A DNA stretch of 64,000 nt from Cyclina sinensis (lineage: Eukaryota; Mollusca; Bivalvia; Venerida; Veneridae), in assembly GCA_012932295.1 (NCBI GenBank), contig JAAONU010000016.1:39773241-39837240 (forward strand). Reading direction: 5' to 3'. The position numbers and the translations under genes are program-made. Numbering within the stretch: the stretch's first letter is position 1; each line of letters starts with the position of its first letter. Positions 13,301-24,534 of the stretch are shown piece after piece. The notes beneath the pieces were generated by a model that had not been told where the DNA came from, ran no database searches, and worked only from the letters and a program-made list of their open reading frames with translations.

Positions 13301-16300
13301 TTAGTTATCCAGGAAAACCGGTTAGGTGGACTGACCGCCAGTGATATAACATATGTTGAAATCGGCGTTAAACCCCAAAAACAAACAAACATACAGCTTT
13401 GATAATCTTACAAACCACTTGCTTGAATTTTCATTTATTGACATATATCTTAGATATTGGTATGTATGTATCATAAGCATCTGCCCTTGGGTTGGATTTA
13501 AGGTCACTGGGGTCAAAGTCACCAAGGCCAAAAAATCAAAATTGACCCCACCCGGGTGTTACTTGGTTTTATATGGATTGACATAGGTAAAACTTAAAAA
13601 ACCTTCTTGTCAGAAACCTCAAGGCCTGGACCTTAGATATTAGGTATGTGAAGAAAGTAGTTGGAGTTGTTTTCAGGTGAGCGATAAAAGGGCCACCATT
13701 TTACATAGGCTTATATGGGGAAAAATTTGAAAATCTTCTTGTCTGAAACCATAAGGCCTAGGGCTTAGATTTCAGATATGTAGCATTGGCTAATGGACCT
13801 CTATAAAGTTTTTTTCAATACATGGCCCCACTGTCAAAATTGACCTCACCCCAGGGGCAACATGATTTTACAGAGGCTTATAAAGGGAAAACTTCCAAAA
13901 ATCTTCTTTTCTGAAACCAGAATGCCAAGGGCTATAATATTTTGTATGTAGCATTGTCTAGTAGACCTCTACCAATTAGTTTGTTTATATCGTGGCCCAG
14001 TGTCAAAATTGACCCTACCCCAGGGACCACATGATTTAACATAAAATCTTATATAGAGATAACTTCTTAAAAGTCTTCTCGTCTAAAACAACAGGGCATA
14101 GATATTTGGTATTTAGCTTTGTCTAGTGGACCTCTACCAATTTTGTTCAAATCATGACCCCCACACTCAAAATTGATCCAGCCCCATGGCCCACATTATT
14201 TTACTAAGGCTTATAAAACTTCTGTGCCTTGGTGTTTTAATGTTCACCTAGAACTCCTCTACAAAGATTGTTCAAATCATGCCCCTGGGGTCTGTAATGG
14301 CACTGCCAAGGGGGTAAATTGATTTAAAAAAGGCTTTTATAGAGAAAACTTTGAAAATCTTTTTTTATGAAACCACAAGGTCTAGGGGTTAGATGTTTTG
14401 AATGGAGCTTTATGTAGAGGTCCACTGACAAGATTTTTCAAATTATGTTAGTGGGGTCAAATATTGACCACACCCCCAGGGGTCATTTGGTTTTTTTAAA
14501 GACTTGCTTAAGAGAAAAAACTTTAAAAATCTTCTTGTCAGTAACCACAAGGCTTTTTGTTAAGATATTTGATGCTTAACATTAATTAGAAGACCTGTAT
14601 CAAGTTTGTTGAAATCTTCGCCCAGGAGTCAGAATTGACCCTGCCCTTGGGGTCACCAAGGCTAGAAATAGCCTTTATTTATTGACTGTATCTTAGATAT
14701 TTGGTAATATAGGCACATTGCATTAACCTCTGCGATTCGCTGGGATCAAGGTCAAGGTGTTCGAGGTTAAAAATAGATTTTTGTACTTTTCCCTGTAGAG
14801 TCTTCATTTATTGGTCGATTTCTAAGATATTTGGTTTGTAGGTAACTTGCATGGACCCTCAACCACTTGCTTGAATCTTCATTTATTGACATATATTTTA
14901 GATATTCGTAGGTATGTGTCATAAGCATCTGCCCTTGGGTTGGATTTTAGGTCACTGGGGTCAAATTCACCAAGGCTAAAAAACCAAAATTGGCCCCACC
15001 CAAGGGGTCACTTGGTTTTATATGAATGACATGTGTAAAACCTTTTAAAAATCTTCCTGTCAGAAACCACAAGGCTTGGAGTTTAGATAATTGGTGTTTG
15101 AATGAAAATAGTTGCAGTTGTTTTCAGGTGAGCCATAAAGGGCCATCATGGCCCTTTTGTTTTTAAATGAAATCTTGTTGAACTTTTCCTATACATTATT
15201 AACTGGACTCTTAATTATCTTTTCCTCCAACAGATGTGAAATTTTGATTCCTTTTAGTATCCCTAAACAAATATTAAAACATTGAATCACACCTTTTCCC
15301 AACACCAAAGACCTTACCAAAGTCTTTATGAGAACAAATATAACAAGATGACAATAATATATACAAGGTTTGTTAAATTTCAGAGTCCAGAGGCGGAACC
15401 AGAGATATCTTTACTGCTCCATATCTGTATGAACTGTCGACAGTATGTGGTTGACCGTCAGATTGACAGAGTGGAGCAAGAGCTTAGGTCAGAGGTCAAG
15501 GATACTGAGAAAGGGGTCTTCTCAAAGTTGATTAAAATGGATGTAACTATTACAACAGTACAGGACAAAATTAACACTCATTTGAGGAAGGTACATTGTA
15601 TTTAATATTCAACACTGTGTTCAGGCTCACTTGAGCACACAAAATGCTCATGGTAAGCTTTTGTTGTTACTCTGTGTCTGTTTGTTGTTGTGCACCAACA
15701 ATAAATAATCTCAAGGTCACAGTTTTAATTCAGTCTTTCTTAAAATCTCAGACAAGTGAAGGTCAGGGTCACAAGGAGGTTTCACACGAGAAACAACATT
15801 TTTGGCTGGATCTAACTAGAATATGATCAGTTTGTCTCATCTGTGAATGGTAGTCTTTGACAAGTGGAAGACTCGGGGGCAGAAAATTAAATTTAAAACT
15901 AAAAGGAAAATTTTGTTTACACTTGAAAGGTCAGCTTTTGGAATCATTTGCCCTGAAATGTTTTTAGCTCACCTGAGCACAAAGTGCTCAGAGTGAGCTT
16001 TTCCGATCAGTCTCTGTCCGTCGGTCCGTCGTCAACTTTTCATTCAAATGACATCTCCTCTGAAACCAAAGGACCAAATTAAATGAAAGTTGCCTGGGAT
16101 GTTCCTTGCATGAAGCTCTACCAAGATTGTTCAAATAATTCTGGTCCATTTTATTTCTGGTTCACTGGAGCTAAAATTAGATTTTAAAAGTTGGATCTTT
16201 AAAAATCTTTTTCACCGAAACCACAAGGCCTGGAGCTTAGATATTTGGTATGAAGCATCATCTAGTGGACCTCTACCAAGTTTGTTCAAATTATGACCGT

Positions 16301-19300
16301 TGGGTCAGTTGATTTTACATAGATTTTTATAGGGAAAACTTAAAAAATCTTCTTGTCAGAAACCACAAGGCCTAGAGTTTAGATATTTGGTGTGCAGCAT
16401 TGTCCAGTGGACCTTTACCAAGTTTGTTCAAATCATGGCTCCTGGGTCAAAAATGGTCCAGCCCCAGGGGTCACATGTTTTACATAGAGTTATATAGGAA
16501 AAACTTAAAAAAATCTTCTTGTCAGAAACTGCAAGGCCTAGAGTTAAGATATTTGGTGTGCAGCATTGTCCAGTAGACCTCTACCAAGTTTGTTCAAATC
16601 ATGGCTCCTGGGTCAAAAATGGCTCCGCCCCAGGGGTCAAATGTTTTATATAGAGTTATATAGGAAAAACTTTAAAAAAATCTTCTTGTCAGAAACCACA
16701 AGGCCTACAGTTTAGATATTTAGTGTGCAGCATTGTCCAGTGGCCCTCTACATAGTTTCTTCAAATCATAGCCACTGGGTCAAAATAGGCCCCACCCCGG
16801 AGGTCAGTTGATTTTACATAGGCTTATATAGGAAATCTTTAAAAAATCTTCTTCTCAGAAACCACAATGCCTACAGCTTAGATATTTGGTATGTAGCATT
16901 GTCTAGTGGACCTCTATTAAATTTATTTAAATTATGTCCCTGGGTCAAAATTGGCCACGCCCCAGGGTTCTCTTGATTTACATATAGAGTTATATAGGAA
17001 AAACATGAAAAATCATTTTTCGTCGAAACTAATAGGAGTAGACCTTAGATATTTGGTATGGAGTATTGTGTGGAGAACCTTTACCAGTATTGTTTATATG
17101 TTGGCCCCGGGGTCAAAATTGGCTCCGCCGTGGGGGCCCTTAATACCGGTATGTAAAAAAGACAATCTTTAAAAATCTTCTTAGTGGAAACCTCAATGCC
17201 TATGCAGCTTAGATATTTGGTATGTAGCATTGTCTAGTGGATGTCTACCAAGTTTATTCAAATTATGTCCCCTGGGTCAAAATTGGCCACGCCCCAGGGT
17301 TCTCTTGGTTAACATATAGTTATATAGGAAAAACATGAAAAAACATTTTTCTTCCAAACTTATAGGACTAGACCTTAGATATTTGGTGTGGAGTATTGTG
17401 TTGAGAACCTTTACCAGTATTGTTTATATGTTGGCCCCGGGGTCAAAATTGGCCCCGCCCCGGGGGCGCTTAATATGTAGGAAAGGCAATCTTTAAAAAT
17501 CTTCTTACTGGAAACCTCAATGCCTACAGCTTAGATATTTGGTATGCAGCATTGTCTAGTGGACCTCTACCTAGTTTGTTTGAAAAATGTCCCTGGGGTC
17601 ACTATTGGCCCCGCCCGAGGGGTCACAAGTTTTAAAAAGCAGTATAGAAGAAAATCTTTAAAAATCTTCTTGTCTGAAACCACAAGGCCTAGAATTTTAA
17701 AATTTGGCATAAAGCAAGTTTTATCAAGCTTTTTGAAAGTATTAGATTAGGTTAAAGGTCACGGAGGCTAAAAATAGATTTATATACTGTACCTCATAGA
17801 GCCTTCATTTATAGACCAATATCTTTGATATTCAGTATATAGGTTTTTTGCATGGACGTCTACCCATGGGTAGGGTTTTAGGTCACTGGGTCAAGGTCAA
17901 GGTCACCATAGCTTATAATAGATATTTCTCCTTTCTGTCATAGAGCCTTTATTTATTGACTGATATTTTACATATTTGGTTTGTAGGCACTTACATATTT
18001 TCAATTAAAAAATGAAATACTGCTTAACAGCAAACCTACAGCCAAAGTACTCAGGTGAGCGATCCAGGGCCATCATGGCCCTCTTGTTTCTTTATGGCAT
18101 TTTGCTATTTTATGTAAGAAAAATATGTGGTGCAATAAAACAAAACCATCAATAATGTTTAAAATGTCATTGCAACATTCAGTATGTTGTTTCACACATA
18201 ATTACCATGTAAAAATCAATTTGCTAAGAGAATTGTTTTTATAGTCTCATGGTCAGGTTGGTAACTTGGTCATATAAGTTTAAAAACTAGAATACATGCT
18301 GATAATGAAAGAAAAACCATGTTACATGCTTCCCGAAACTATGTGAAAATGTTTATATTACCAGTACAAGTTTCAGTAAGTTTCAAACTGGCCTATGTTA
18401 TTTTGTCAGTTGGAGTGTGTATGCTCAAAAGATTTCAGTTTTGATCCAAACCATGAAAGCTGATCTGAATAATATGTTTTGTCTGCATCAAATCTCTGAC
18501 AAGGTTTTAATTTTGGTTATTTTGTTGTCAAAAGGTTACATTATTTACAATCAAAATGCCAAATGTTTGGTTTAATTTTTCTAAAACTTTCTCCAAGAGT
18601 TTGTGTTCATGAAATCTAAAAAAAACTGTGTGAAACTGGCAGGTATGGGATGAAAATCAAGACCATCCTACTATCTGTAAACAGTCCCAATGTTATGTAC
18701 TCAGATGAGCAAAACAGGTTGTGTATGGTCCTCTTGTTTCTTTAAATATTCTGACCTTAGAGTGCTTGATTCAAAATCCATGGCCAGATCTTGGTAAAAC
18801 TTTACAGAAACTATGCAATTTTGGAATGATTTAAAAAGGTTATTTGTTATTTTTTCTGTTTCCTCCCCCTACCCCAGATTTTCAGCTAATGTCTGTATTG
18901 TTGGTCAGTAGTTCACACTTTAAAATTTATACTTAGTAATTTTTGTGGGTGCAGAAATTAGAATTACCAATAATTCTTTATTCCTGTTAAGAAACTTCGG
19001 CGATGTTGGGCTAGTCCGACAATTGACTGATAATTTTAAGGTTATTTTTAGGTATATGGAACTGACAAAACTGTATTAATAGTATTAATAATCTTCAGTG
19101 ATAGCTCTGGTTTTCTCCTGGTTAAACATAATGAAGAATGTTTCCTGTAATGAAATACTGTAATAAAAACTAGTGGTATTTAAAGTGTTGTTTATTTCTA
19201 GTTTCAGGAGATAGTTGAGAGCCTCGAAGATGACAGTAGAAGCTCCAGTGGTAAGAACAATATCAAGGTGCTTGCCAAATCACAGGTATGTCGATTTTAC

Positions 19301-22300
19301 CATCCAGTCCAACACATTTATATTCCTGGAGGGACATACATGTATAATGTTGTGCGTTTTATCATCCATCATTTCTGTAGCTGGCTTGTAAATACAATTT
19401 CTCTGACTCATGCAGTTTGGAATGCTTAAAACTTAACCAGACTGTCTCTGATAATAAGCAGTGGTGAGATTACATGTAGGCTGACTTTTTTATTTGAATT
19501 CTCTTACAGCATTTGTGGGGCCTTTTCATGATTTTTGTGTGATGTTTGTAGTGAATATTGTCTTTGTATAACACTCCAGATATATTTCAGTTTATGTTAG
19601 CAGTTTCTAATGCCTTCTTTCTAGAATATTCATGTATTACTCTTATTCTGTGTGAAAATGCCTTTCAAATAGAGAGAAATTGTTAGTATGGAGACATAAA
19701 TCCATGACGCTAGATTAGTGAGAGTTTACAGTGATTTAGTAAGAAAAAAATCTGTAACCTTCCAAATACTAGTTTCAAATAAATTTGAGCATTTTGCTAA
19801 TAATTCAGTCCAAGTAATTTACCTTGGAGTTGTTTATTTTGATGCATCTTTGAAAACCTGATAATTTCAGTTTTTAGATTTTTCAGGAAGTATGCAGTTT
19901 GAATTGATTCTATATTATTTTCAGGAGGATTTAGCAGATTATTTCTCCAACCTTGGACTGAAGATACCCACCATGAAGAAACTTCAGGAAGAATGTGAGA
20001 CTAACACTCAAAGAAAACTACTCAGAAATTATATAAAGGTTAGCCTTATGTTGCAGATATTGCTACTCAGAAATTATATAAAGGTTAGCCTTATGTAACA
20101 GATATTGCTACTCAGAAATTATATAAAGGTTAGCCTTATGTAACAGATATTGGTACTCAGAAATTATATAAAGGTTAGCCTTATGTTACAAGATATGTAC
20201 TCAGAAATTATAGGTTTTATTTATATTATATAAAGGTTAGCCTTATGTTACAGATATTGGTACTCAGAAATTATATAAAGGTTAGCCTTATGTTACAGAT
20301 ATTGCTACTCAGAAATTATATAAAGGTTAGCCTTATGTTGCAGATATTGCTACTCAGAAATTATATAAAGGTTAGCCTTATGTTGCAGATATTGCTACTC
20401 AGAAATTATATAAAGGTTAGCCTTATGTTACAGATATTGTACTCAGAAATTATATAAAGGTTAGCCTTATGTTGCAGATATTGCTACTCAGAAATTATAT
20501 AAAGGTTAGCCTTATGTTACAGATATTGGTACTCAGAAATTATATAAAGGTTAGCCTTATGTTGCAGATATTGCTACTCAGATATTATATAAAGGTTAGC
20601 CTTATGTTGCAGATATTGCTACTCAGAAATTATATAAAGGTTAGCCTTATGTTACAGATATTGTACTCAGAAATTATATAAAGGTTAGCCTTATGTTACA
20701 GATATTGCTACTCAGAAATTATATAAAGGTTAGCCTTATGTTACAGATATTGCTACTCAGAAATTATATAAAGGTTAGCCTTATGTTACAGATATTGGTA
20801 CTTGTAATAACAGCATTACTTATGATGGTGAAAATTCTAACACTTGCAGTGAAATTATTGTTAATGATAGCAACAGAGCTGCTTTTTGCAACAAAAGTTA
20901 GGAGTATTTGTTAAATCACAACTGTAAGTGGAAGTGTAACAGTTGATTGGGATCATTCTGCCTTTGACGTTATGTAGTTTTTGGCATTGAAAATGTTGTT
21001 TTGAAGTGATGTTATTATCAGAAGTAATGATTTTGCTTTTTAAATGTTTCTGTGAAATTACTGTTTAATGTAGTTATATTGTCATTTTGGATTGTTTTTG
21101 ATAGTGATGCTATAAATTATGAAATGTTGTTTCCAGTGGCTGTAATGTTACATCTGGGGCTGATAATGGATCTTATAAAGTTAAAATGTTGTCTCTAATT
21201 GTGATGTGCAGATGTTCATTGTTTTGGTTATACAGGAAGTGTTTAAGAGCACTTTGATTATTTCAAAATCATGTAAAAATCAGCAGTTTTAAAACCAAAG
21301 TCCAAACATGCATAATATTGGTGATTTTTCAAATGATTTTTCATACATCTCAAACATACTTCTTGTACTTGCTTAGATTTTCAAATACAGGTGAAAATTT
21401 GATTAACATTGATAAGTTAGACTGTATTATCATTATTGAAGAATGAAAGAAGTAGCTATTAGGAAACAATATTTGTTTATCTTGTTTGTTTTGATGTCAT
21501 CAGTTGCCTTGACTTTATTGCTGTACTTATTTTTGATGACAACTGTACTTTATCAACAACAGATCTGAACAATGTAAAGCACAATAATTTTAGTTGTAAT
21601 CCAAGTTCATCTTCCAGCAGCCTTGGAGATAAATGTATAGAAAATATGAACCCATAATCTGTGTTTTATCAGGCAAAAAGTGATTACTACCTCAACAACA
21701 TGGACACATTCAGAATGGCAAAGAAAAAGCTGAGTGAATCTGCTTCTCCAAAAGATCTGGAGTTCATACAGAATATTGTTGACAAAAATGTGAGTTTAAA
21801 GCACAGTGTGTGTATTTGATAATGTGATAAGGACAGACTGTGAGGATACATATTTAACTGTGTTGATTTGTAAGCTTTGTTTAGAATAGTTAAACAATCT
21901 ATTAGACAGTGTTTGATCAGATTACCGTTTCACAGGTTTAAGTCATGTTTGAAGTAGCAGTGAAGACTACTGGCTCAGTGTAACTACACACAAATGTCAC
22001 TCTCATATGAAAGATTGTCTGGCTCATAATTATGGAGGATAATACTGTATCACTGATTAGATCAACTGTGCAGCTACAAGTCAGTGGAACACTTTTGAAA
22101 GGTTAAACAGAACCAAACGAAGCAAAAGCCAGAACAGTTTATAAGTAACATTGAACCAAACAAACAGAACTGTTTTTGACCATCAGATGTAAAATATATC
22201 CATTTAACATTTTTCATTGTAGTCTTTTTTACCGCTGATAGATAAGACTTCAGTGTGATCTTTTGTTACAGGCCATAGTTAGTGCCCAGATCTACATTCG

Positions 22301-24534
22301 ACAATTGGTGTTTGAATCTATTCACCTTTGTGAGAAACACAAACTTAGAGGAATCATTCCAGACTTCCTCAGGCCTATAGATGATGTAAGTTTAAAGGAA
22401 TCAGATGTTTCTAACCTACTAATGAAGTTTGATAGGAATATATATATCATTAATGAGTGTCACTGGTTGGTAGCAAGTTCCTTTGTTGCAAAGTTTTTCA
22501 TAATTAACTTGGTGATTCAAACAATTTTAACTTTTTACAGTGGATTGATTATCATGCATAAACTGGCTATATGAGTTTACAGGTATGTTGCAGGGTTTTG
22601 TAGAAGCAATTTTGTTTCTTATGATTATTTTGCTTAAATATTGTATTTAAGCAAAGACCTAAAAGGCAAAGGGGATATTAGAAAAGGTCTCGGTCCATGG
22701 ATCCATCCCAATTTTGTCCGGAGCATAATTCCAAAAGTACTTGAGCGATTCTCTTCAAACTTCATACACTGACAGAGCACATTAGGAAAAATGCATTATG
22801 TAAGAACAATAACTCTACCTTGCCTACTTTTAGAGTTATTCCCCCTTTATAAAATTTACTTGGAAAACTTTGTCTTAAGCATAACTCCATTAGTACTTGA
22901 GCGATTTTCTTCAAACTTAATACACTGACATAGCACATTGGTAAGAAGTGCATTGTGCAAGAACAATAATTCTGCCATGCCTGCTTTTAGAGTTATTCCC
23001 CTTTATCAGATTTACTTTAAAAGTTTTGTCCAGAGCATAACTCCAAAACTACTTGAGGGATTTACTTCAAACTTAATACACTGACATAGCACATTGGTAG
23101 GAAGTGGAATGTGAAAGAAAAATAACTCTGCCTTGCCTACTTTTAGAGTTATTTCCTTTTATCAGATTTACTTGAAAAAAAATTTCCAGATCATAACTCC
23201 AAAAAGCCTTATTCTTTTTCCACTTACTTGAAAACTGTACTCAGCATGACCATAACTATACAGCTTTTTAAGGATTTCCTCTCACCAAGTAAAATGTACA
23301 AAAGTACAACCTTCAGGTAACTTCTTCCCGGCAGGGGGTTTAACCATGTGTAACATGGCTCTTGTTATATTTGGTAAAAGTAACTGTTTTGATGGTTTGC
23401 TGGATGAGGGTTGTTAAGCATGGACATGTGAGGTCACCAGCTCTTATCAGTGGGAAACAGTCTAGAAATCACTTTTCTGACCTAGTCGTCATGTAATTTA
23501 GTTACAATGTTTGTGTAGATAATTTCTTTGGTGAAACTTTAAAGAGGGTTGTGTAGGGGAAAAAAAGCATGGTCACCAGCTTCGAAATCTATATGAACAC
23601 CTTAGTGGTTAGATTCTTCACACAATGTTTGCTAGACTCCATTGGAATATCTATCTAGACAATTTCTTGGGAGACACTGAAACTTCGTCCTGTGGGCTCA
23701 GGATTGGTTTTTTTTTTTTTTTTTATTTTTTTATTTCTGGGTTGTATGACTAAAAAAATCATAACTGTGTTTGACAGATTATATTTTACCGTGGACATTA
23801 GTACTTAAGTAGGCAATATATCATAGCCTCTTGTGTTCAAAAACATATGATCAGAGACAAATATTGATTATATTTAATTTACAGGCTATAGAAAAAGAAA
23901 CAGAGACATGTCTCAAGTCACAAGGACAAGACATTGAGCAACATAGAGAAAACCTTATGGAAATCATAAAAATTCAGATGAAGGTATGAGTGAATGAAGG
24001 AAGTTGTATCTACATTTATGTCTGTAAATTATTAAAGAAGATAGTTCAGCCCAAACAGTATGATTTGCTGAAAGGAATTTTGTGAAGATTTTGATCATGA
24101 TGAGATACTTATGACAGACACTGGAATTAATTTTTGAGCAAATGTCATGTTAGATTATCTAACTGTTTATTAGAGACTAAACATTACAAGCTTGTAAAAT
24201 TAATGTTGAGAGGGAGACTTTGGAGAAGACTTCATAAGTCATTCAGTCTTTTTATTACTGTAGGCTATGAATTGTTTTCAGGACAACATATAAACTGTAT
24301 TTGTATTTCTTTCAGGAACATCGTGTGATTAAACCTTCCAAAAGACTGCTTGCCTCTGAGGGCCACAAACATGCAGCTGATGTTCTAAGGACAAGAACTG
24401 CTGAGGTACTAGAACAAGTCAAAATGCAACTGGACATGAAGACAAGTAACCGTAGTTTTCAGAGAACCAAAATAGAGTTATCATCAGCTTGTGAGTTTGC
24501 AATGCAGTTAAAAACTGATTTCTTGTTGAAATAA
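4334..24534 (+). CDS. Double FYVE zinc-finger protein, Rabenosyn/Vac1-like, 12 coding exons
   Basis: Coding exons: 4334-4475, 6227-6423, 6675-6829, 8050-8188, 11586-11780, 15384-15590, 19202-19285, 19925-20038, 21673-21789, 22272-22385, 23885-23983, 24316-24534. All phases match and the sum is 1,782 nt, 593 residues plus TAA. The N-terminus (MSDWVLVSNDWGSE) is acidic/serine-rich. Finger 1 spans residues 54-118, finger 2 residues 219-294. The rest is charged and helical, with LRSEVKDTEKGVFSKLIK-like segments suggesting coiled coils. The order finger, Cys-x2-Cys, then 'RQIDRVEQE' resembles Rabenosyn-5/Vac1 endosomal tethers, which bind PI3P and Rab GTPases; that family link is inference. No transmembrane segment is seen. 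Start chosen as the first ATG after the acceptor at 4274. Exon 8 has two acceptors 6 nt apart (19202 or 19208), both in frame. Confidence 0.85.
4536..5720 (+). repeat. Intronic tandem-cored GGTCA repeat with CCGAAGGG-type ends
   Basis: Starts 'tatagCCGAAGGGGCATATTATG' and ends 'cacCCTTCGGGAATATAATG', so the ends form a short inverted repeat. Between them about seven diverged units of roughly 160-170 bp each carry 'cacattgagtggatgacc' and 'AGGTCAAGGTCACAGTGACC'. No coding potential. It fills most of the first coding intron of the FYVE gene. Confidence 0.7.
6227..6829 (+). other. Exons 3-4: canonical FYVE finger
   Basis: The finger is split by the intron 6424-6674. Exon 3 gives the WxxD-type entry (W54-V-K-N-E-D), Cys63/Cys68, the lipid-binding basic motif ERQHHCRRCG (residues 76-85) and Cys89/Cys92. 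Exon 4 opens with VCQTC, supplying the KVC motif (the K ends exon 3) and the last Cys pair 115/118. All eight zinc ligands and the (R/K)xHHCR signature are present, so PI3P binding is expected. Choosing the acceptor at 6674 rather than 6636 restores the canonical spacing. Confidence 0.88.
7265..7545 (-). mobile_element. Degenerate tRNA-derived SINE in the FYVE intron
   Basis: Read on the minus strand it matches the SINE at 45611-45901 in order: tRNA-like head 'CAGTGGTAATGCACAGG', then 'GATGAGAC', 'CATGTATCAGTGCTATA', 'CACTGAGCATG', 'GGGATGCTTTCT', and the tail part 'CTCTTCAG..GTCATAT'. The head no longer folds well and no clear target duplication was found, so it is an old copy. Confidence 0.7.
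8785..11529. repeat. 56-bp minisatellite, about 49 copies, in a FYVE intron
   Basis: The unit (starting GAGATATAGGTATTG) recurs every 56 bp; for example 8787, 8843 and so on to 11529. Two variant positions behave as haplotypes: GCTCAC versus GGTCAC, and AAGATACC versus AGGACACC. Units at the left and right ends mostly read CAGTATGAG, the middle CAGTTTGAG. The array ends 57 bp before the acceptor of exon 6. Units are highly uniform, which indicates recent expansion or homogenisation. Confidence 0.97.
11915..15170 (+). repeat. Pearl-like element, split by a SINE, in the exon 6-7 intron
   Basis: Left end is a diverged 'cagtgagcttttgtg' head; right end is 'TTCAGGTGAGCCATAAAGGG' followed by CCATCATGGCCCTTTTG. 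The core is repeated units with 'aatcttcttgtcagaaacc', 'acaaggcctag', 'tagatatttggt', 'gacctctaccaa' and 'ggggtca'. A SINE inserted at 13099-13391. Same family as 15961-18092 and 26400-27195. No ORF. Confidence 0.75.
13099..13391 (+). mobile_element. tRNA-derived SINE with 14-bp TSD
   Basis: The 14-mer TACAGCTTTGATAA lies at 13085-13098 and 13392-13405. The head (13099-13174) is tRNA-like: arms CCTGCCC/GGGCAGG, D arm GCTC..GAGC, and a TGGA-TTAATAA-TCCA anticodon arm that would read AAT (Ile-like); the T arm does not pair. A body with 'GGTGGACTGACCGCCAGTG' and a tail CGTTAAACCCC then AAAACAAACAAACA follows. Recently inserted into the pearl-like repeat. Confidence 0.9.
15961..18092 (+). repeat. 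Pearl-like element with 166-bp tandem core
   Basis: Begins 'tttTTAGCTCACCTGAGCAC', where AGCTCAC..GTGAGCT can fold as a hairpin, and ends ACTCAGGTGAGCGATCC then GGGCCATCATGGCCC and TCTTGTTT. CTCACCTGAG and CTCAGGTGAG are inverted copies at the two ends. Core units repeat at 166 bp (for example 'aatcatggct' at 16431 and 16597). Bivalve 'pearl' elements have this kind of organisation; assignment is by resemblance. Confidence 0.8.
18690..18745 (+). repeat. Isolated right end of a pearl-like element
   Basis: Reads TACTCAGATGAGCAAAAC and then GGTCCTCTTGTTTCTTT, the terminal signature seen at 18050-18092. A matching left-end fragment, GGCTCACTTGAGCACA, lies at 15624-15730. The pair may be the broken ends of one older element in which 15961-18092 inserted. 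Confidence 0.5.
20021..20806 (+). repeat. 45-bp minisatellite built from the exon 9/intron junction
   Basis: Seventeen copies of a unit containing CTCAGAAATTATATAAAG followed by GTTAGCCTTATGTTGCAG. The first copy is the real 3' end of exon 9 (residues LLRNYIK) and its donor GTTAGC; the rest continue into the intron. One copy (about 20180-20235) is disrupted. As 45 nt is 15 codons, units stay in frame until TAA in 'atgTAAcag' ends the frame at the third unit. Confidence 0.95.
22640..23375 (+). repeat. Intronic tandem repeat, about 165-bp units, pearl-like ends
   Basis: Four diverged units carry 'cataactccaaaagtacttgag', 'cttcaaacttaatacactgac' and 'tgcctacttttagagttatt'. The right end is CTTCCCGGCAGGGGGTTTAA then 'catgtgtaacatggctcttgtta'. 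No frame of interest; the predicted reverse ORF here is just the repeat. Confidence 0.65.

Larger units (their letters stand above)
11586..15590 (+). other. Exons 6-7: second, non-canonical FYVE-like finger
   Basis: Exon 6 (11586-11780) supplies Cys219/Cys222, Cys235/Cys238 and Cys243/Cys246. Exon 7 (15384-15590) supplies Cys291/Cys294, after a 44-residue acidic insertion (IPDDENDNLRDE). Spacing is FYVE-like, but the basic lipid signature is replaced by KKKYTCKLCG, so a structural or protein-binding role is as likely as PI3P binding. A 3.6-kb intron with a nested SINE separates the last ligand pair from the rest. Confidence 0.8.

Noticed and set aside
20245..20914. Three coding frames of about 70 residues
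   Set aside because: They are the 45-bp minisatellite read in phase; at most one extra unit can be coding.
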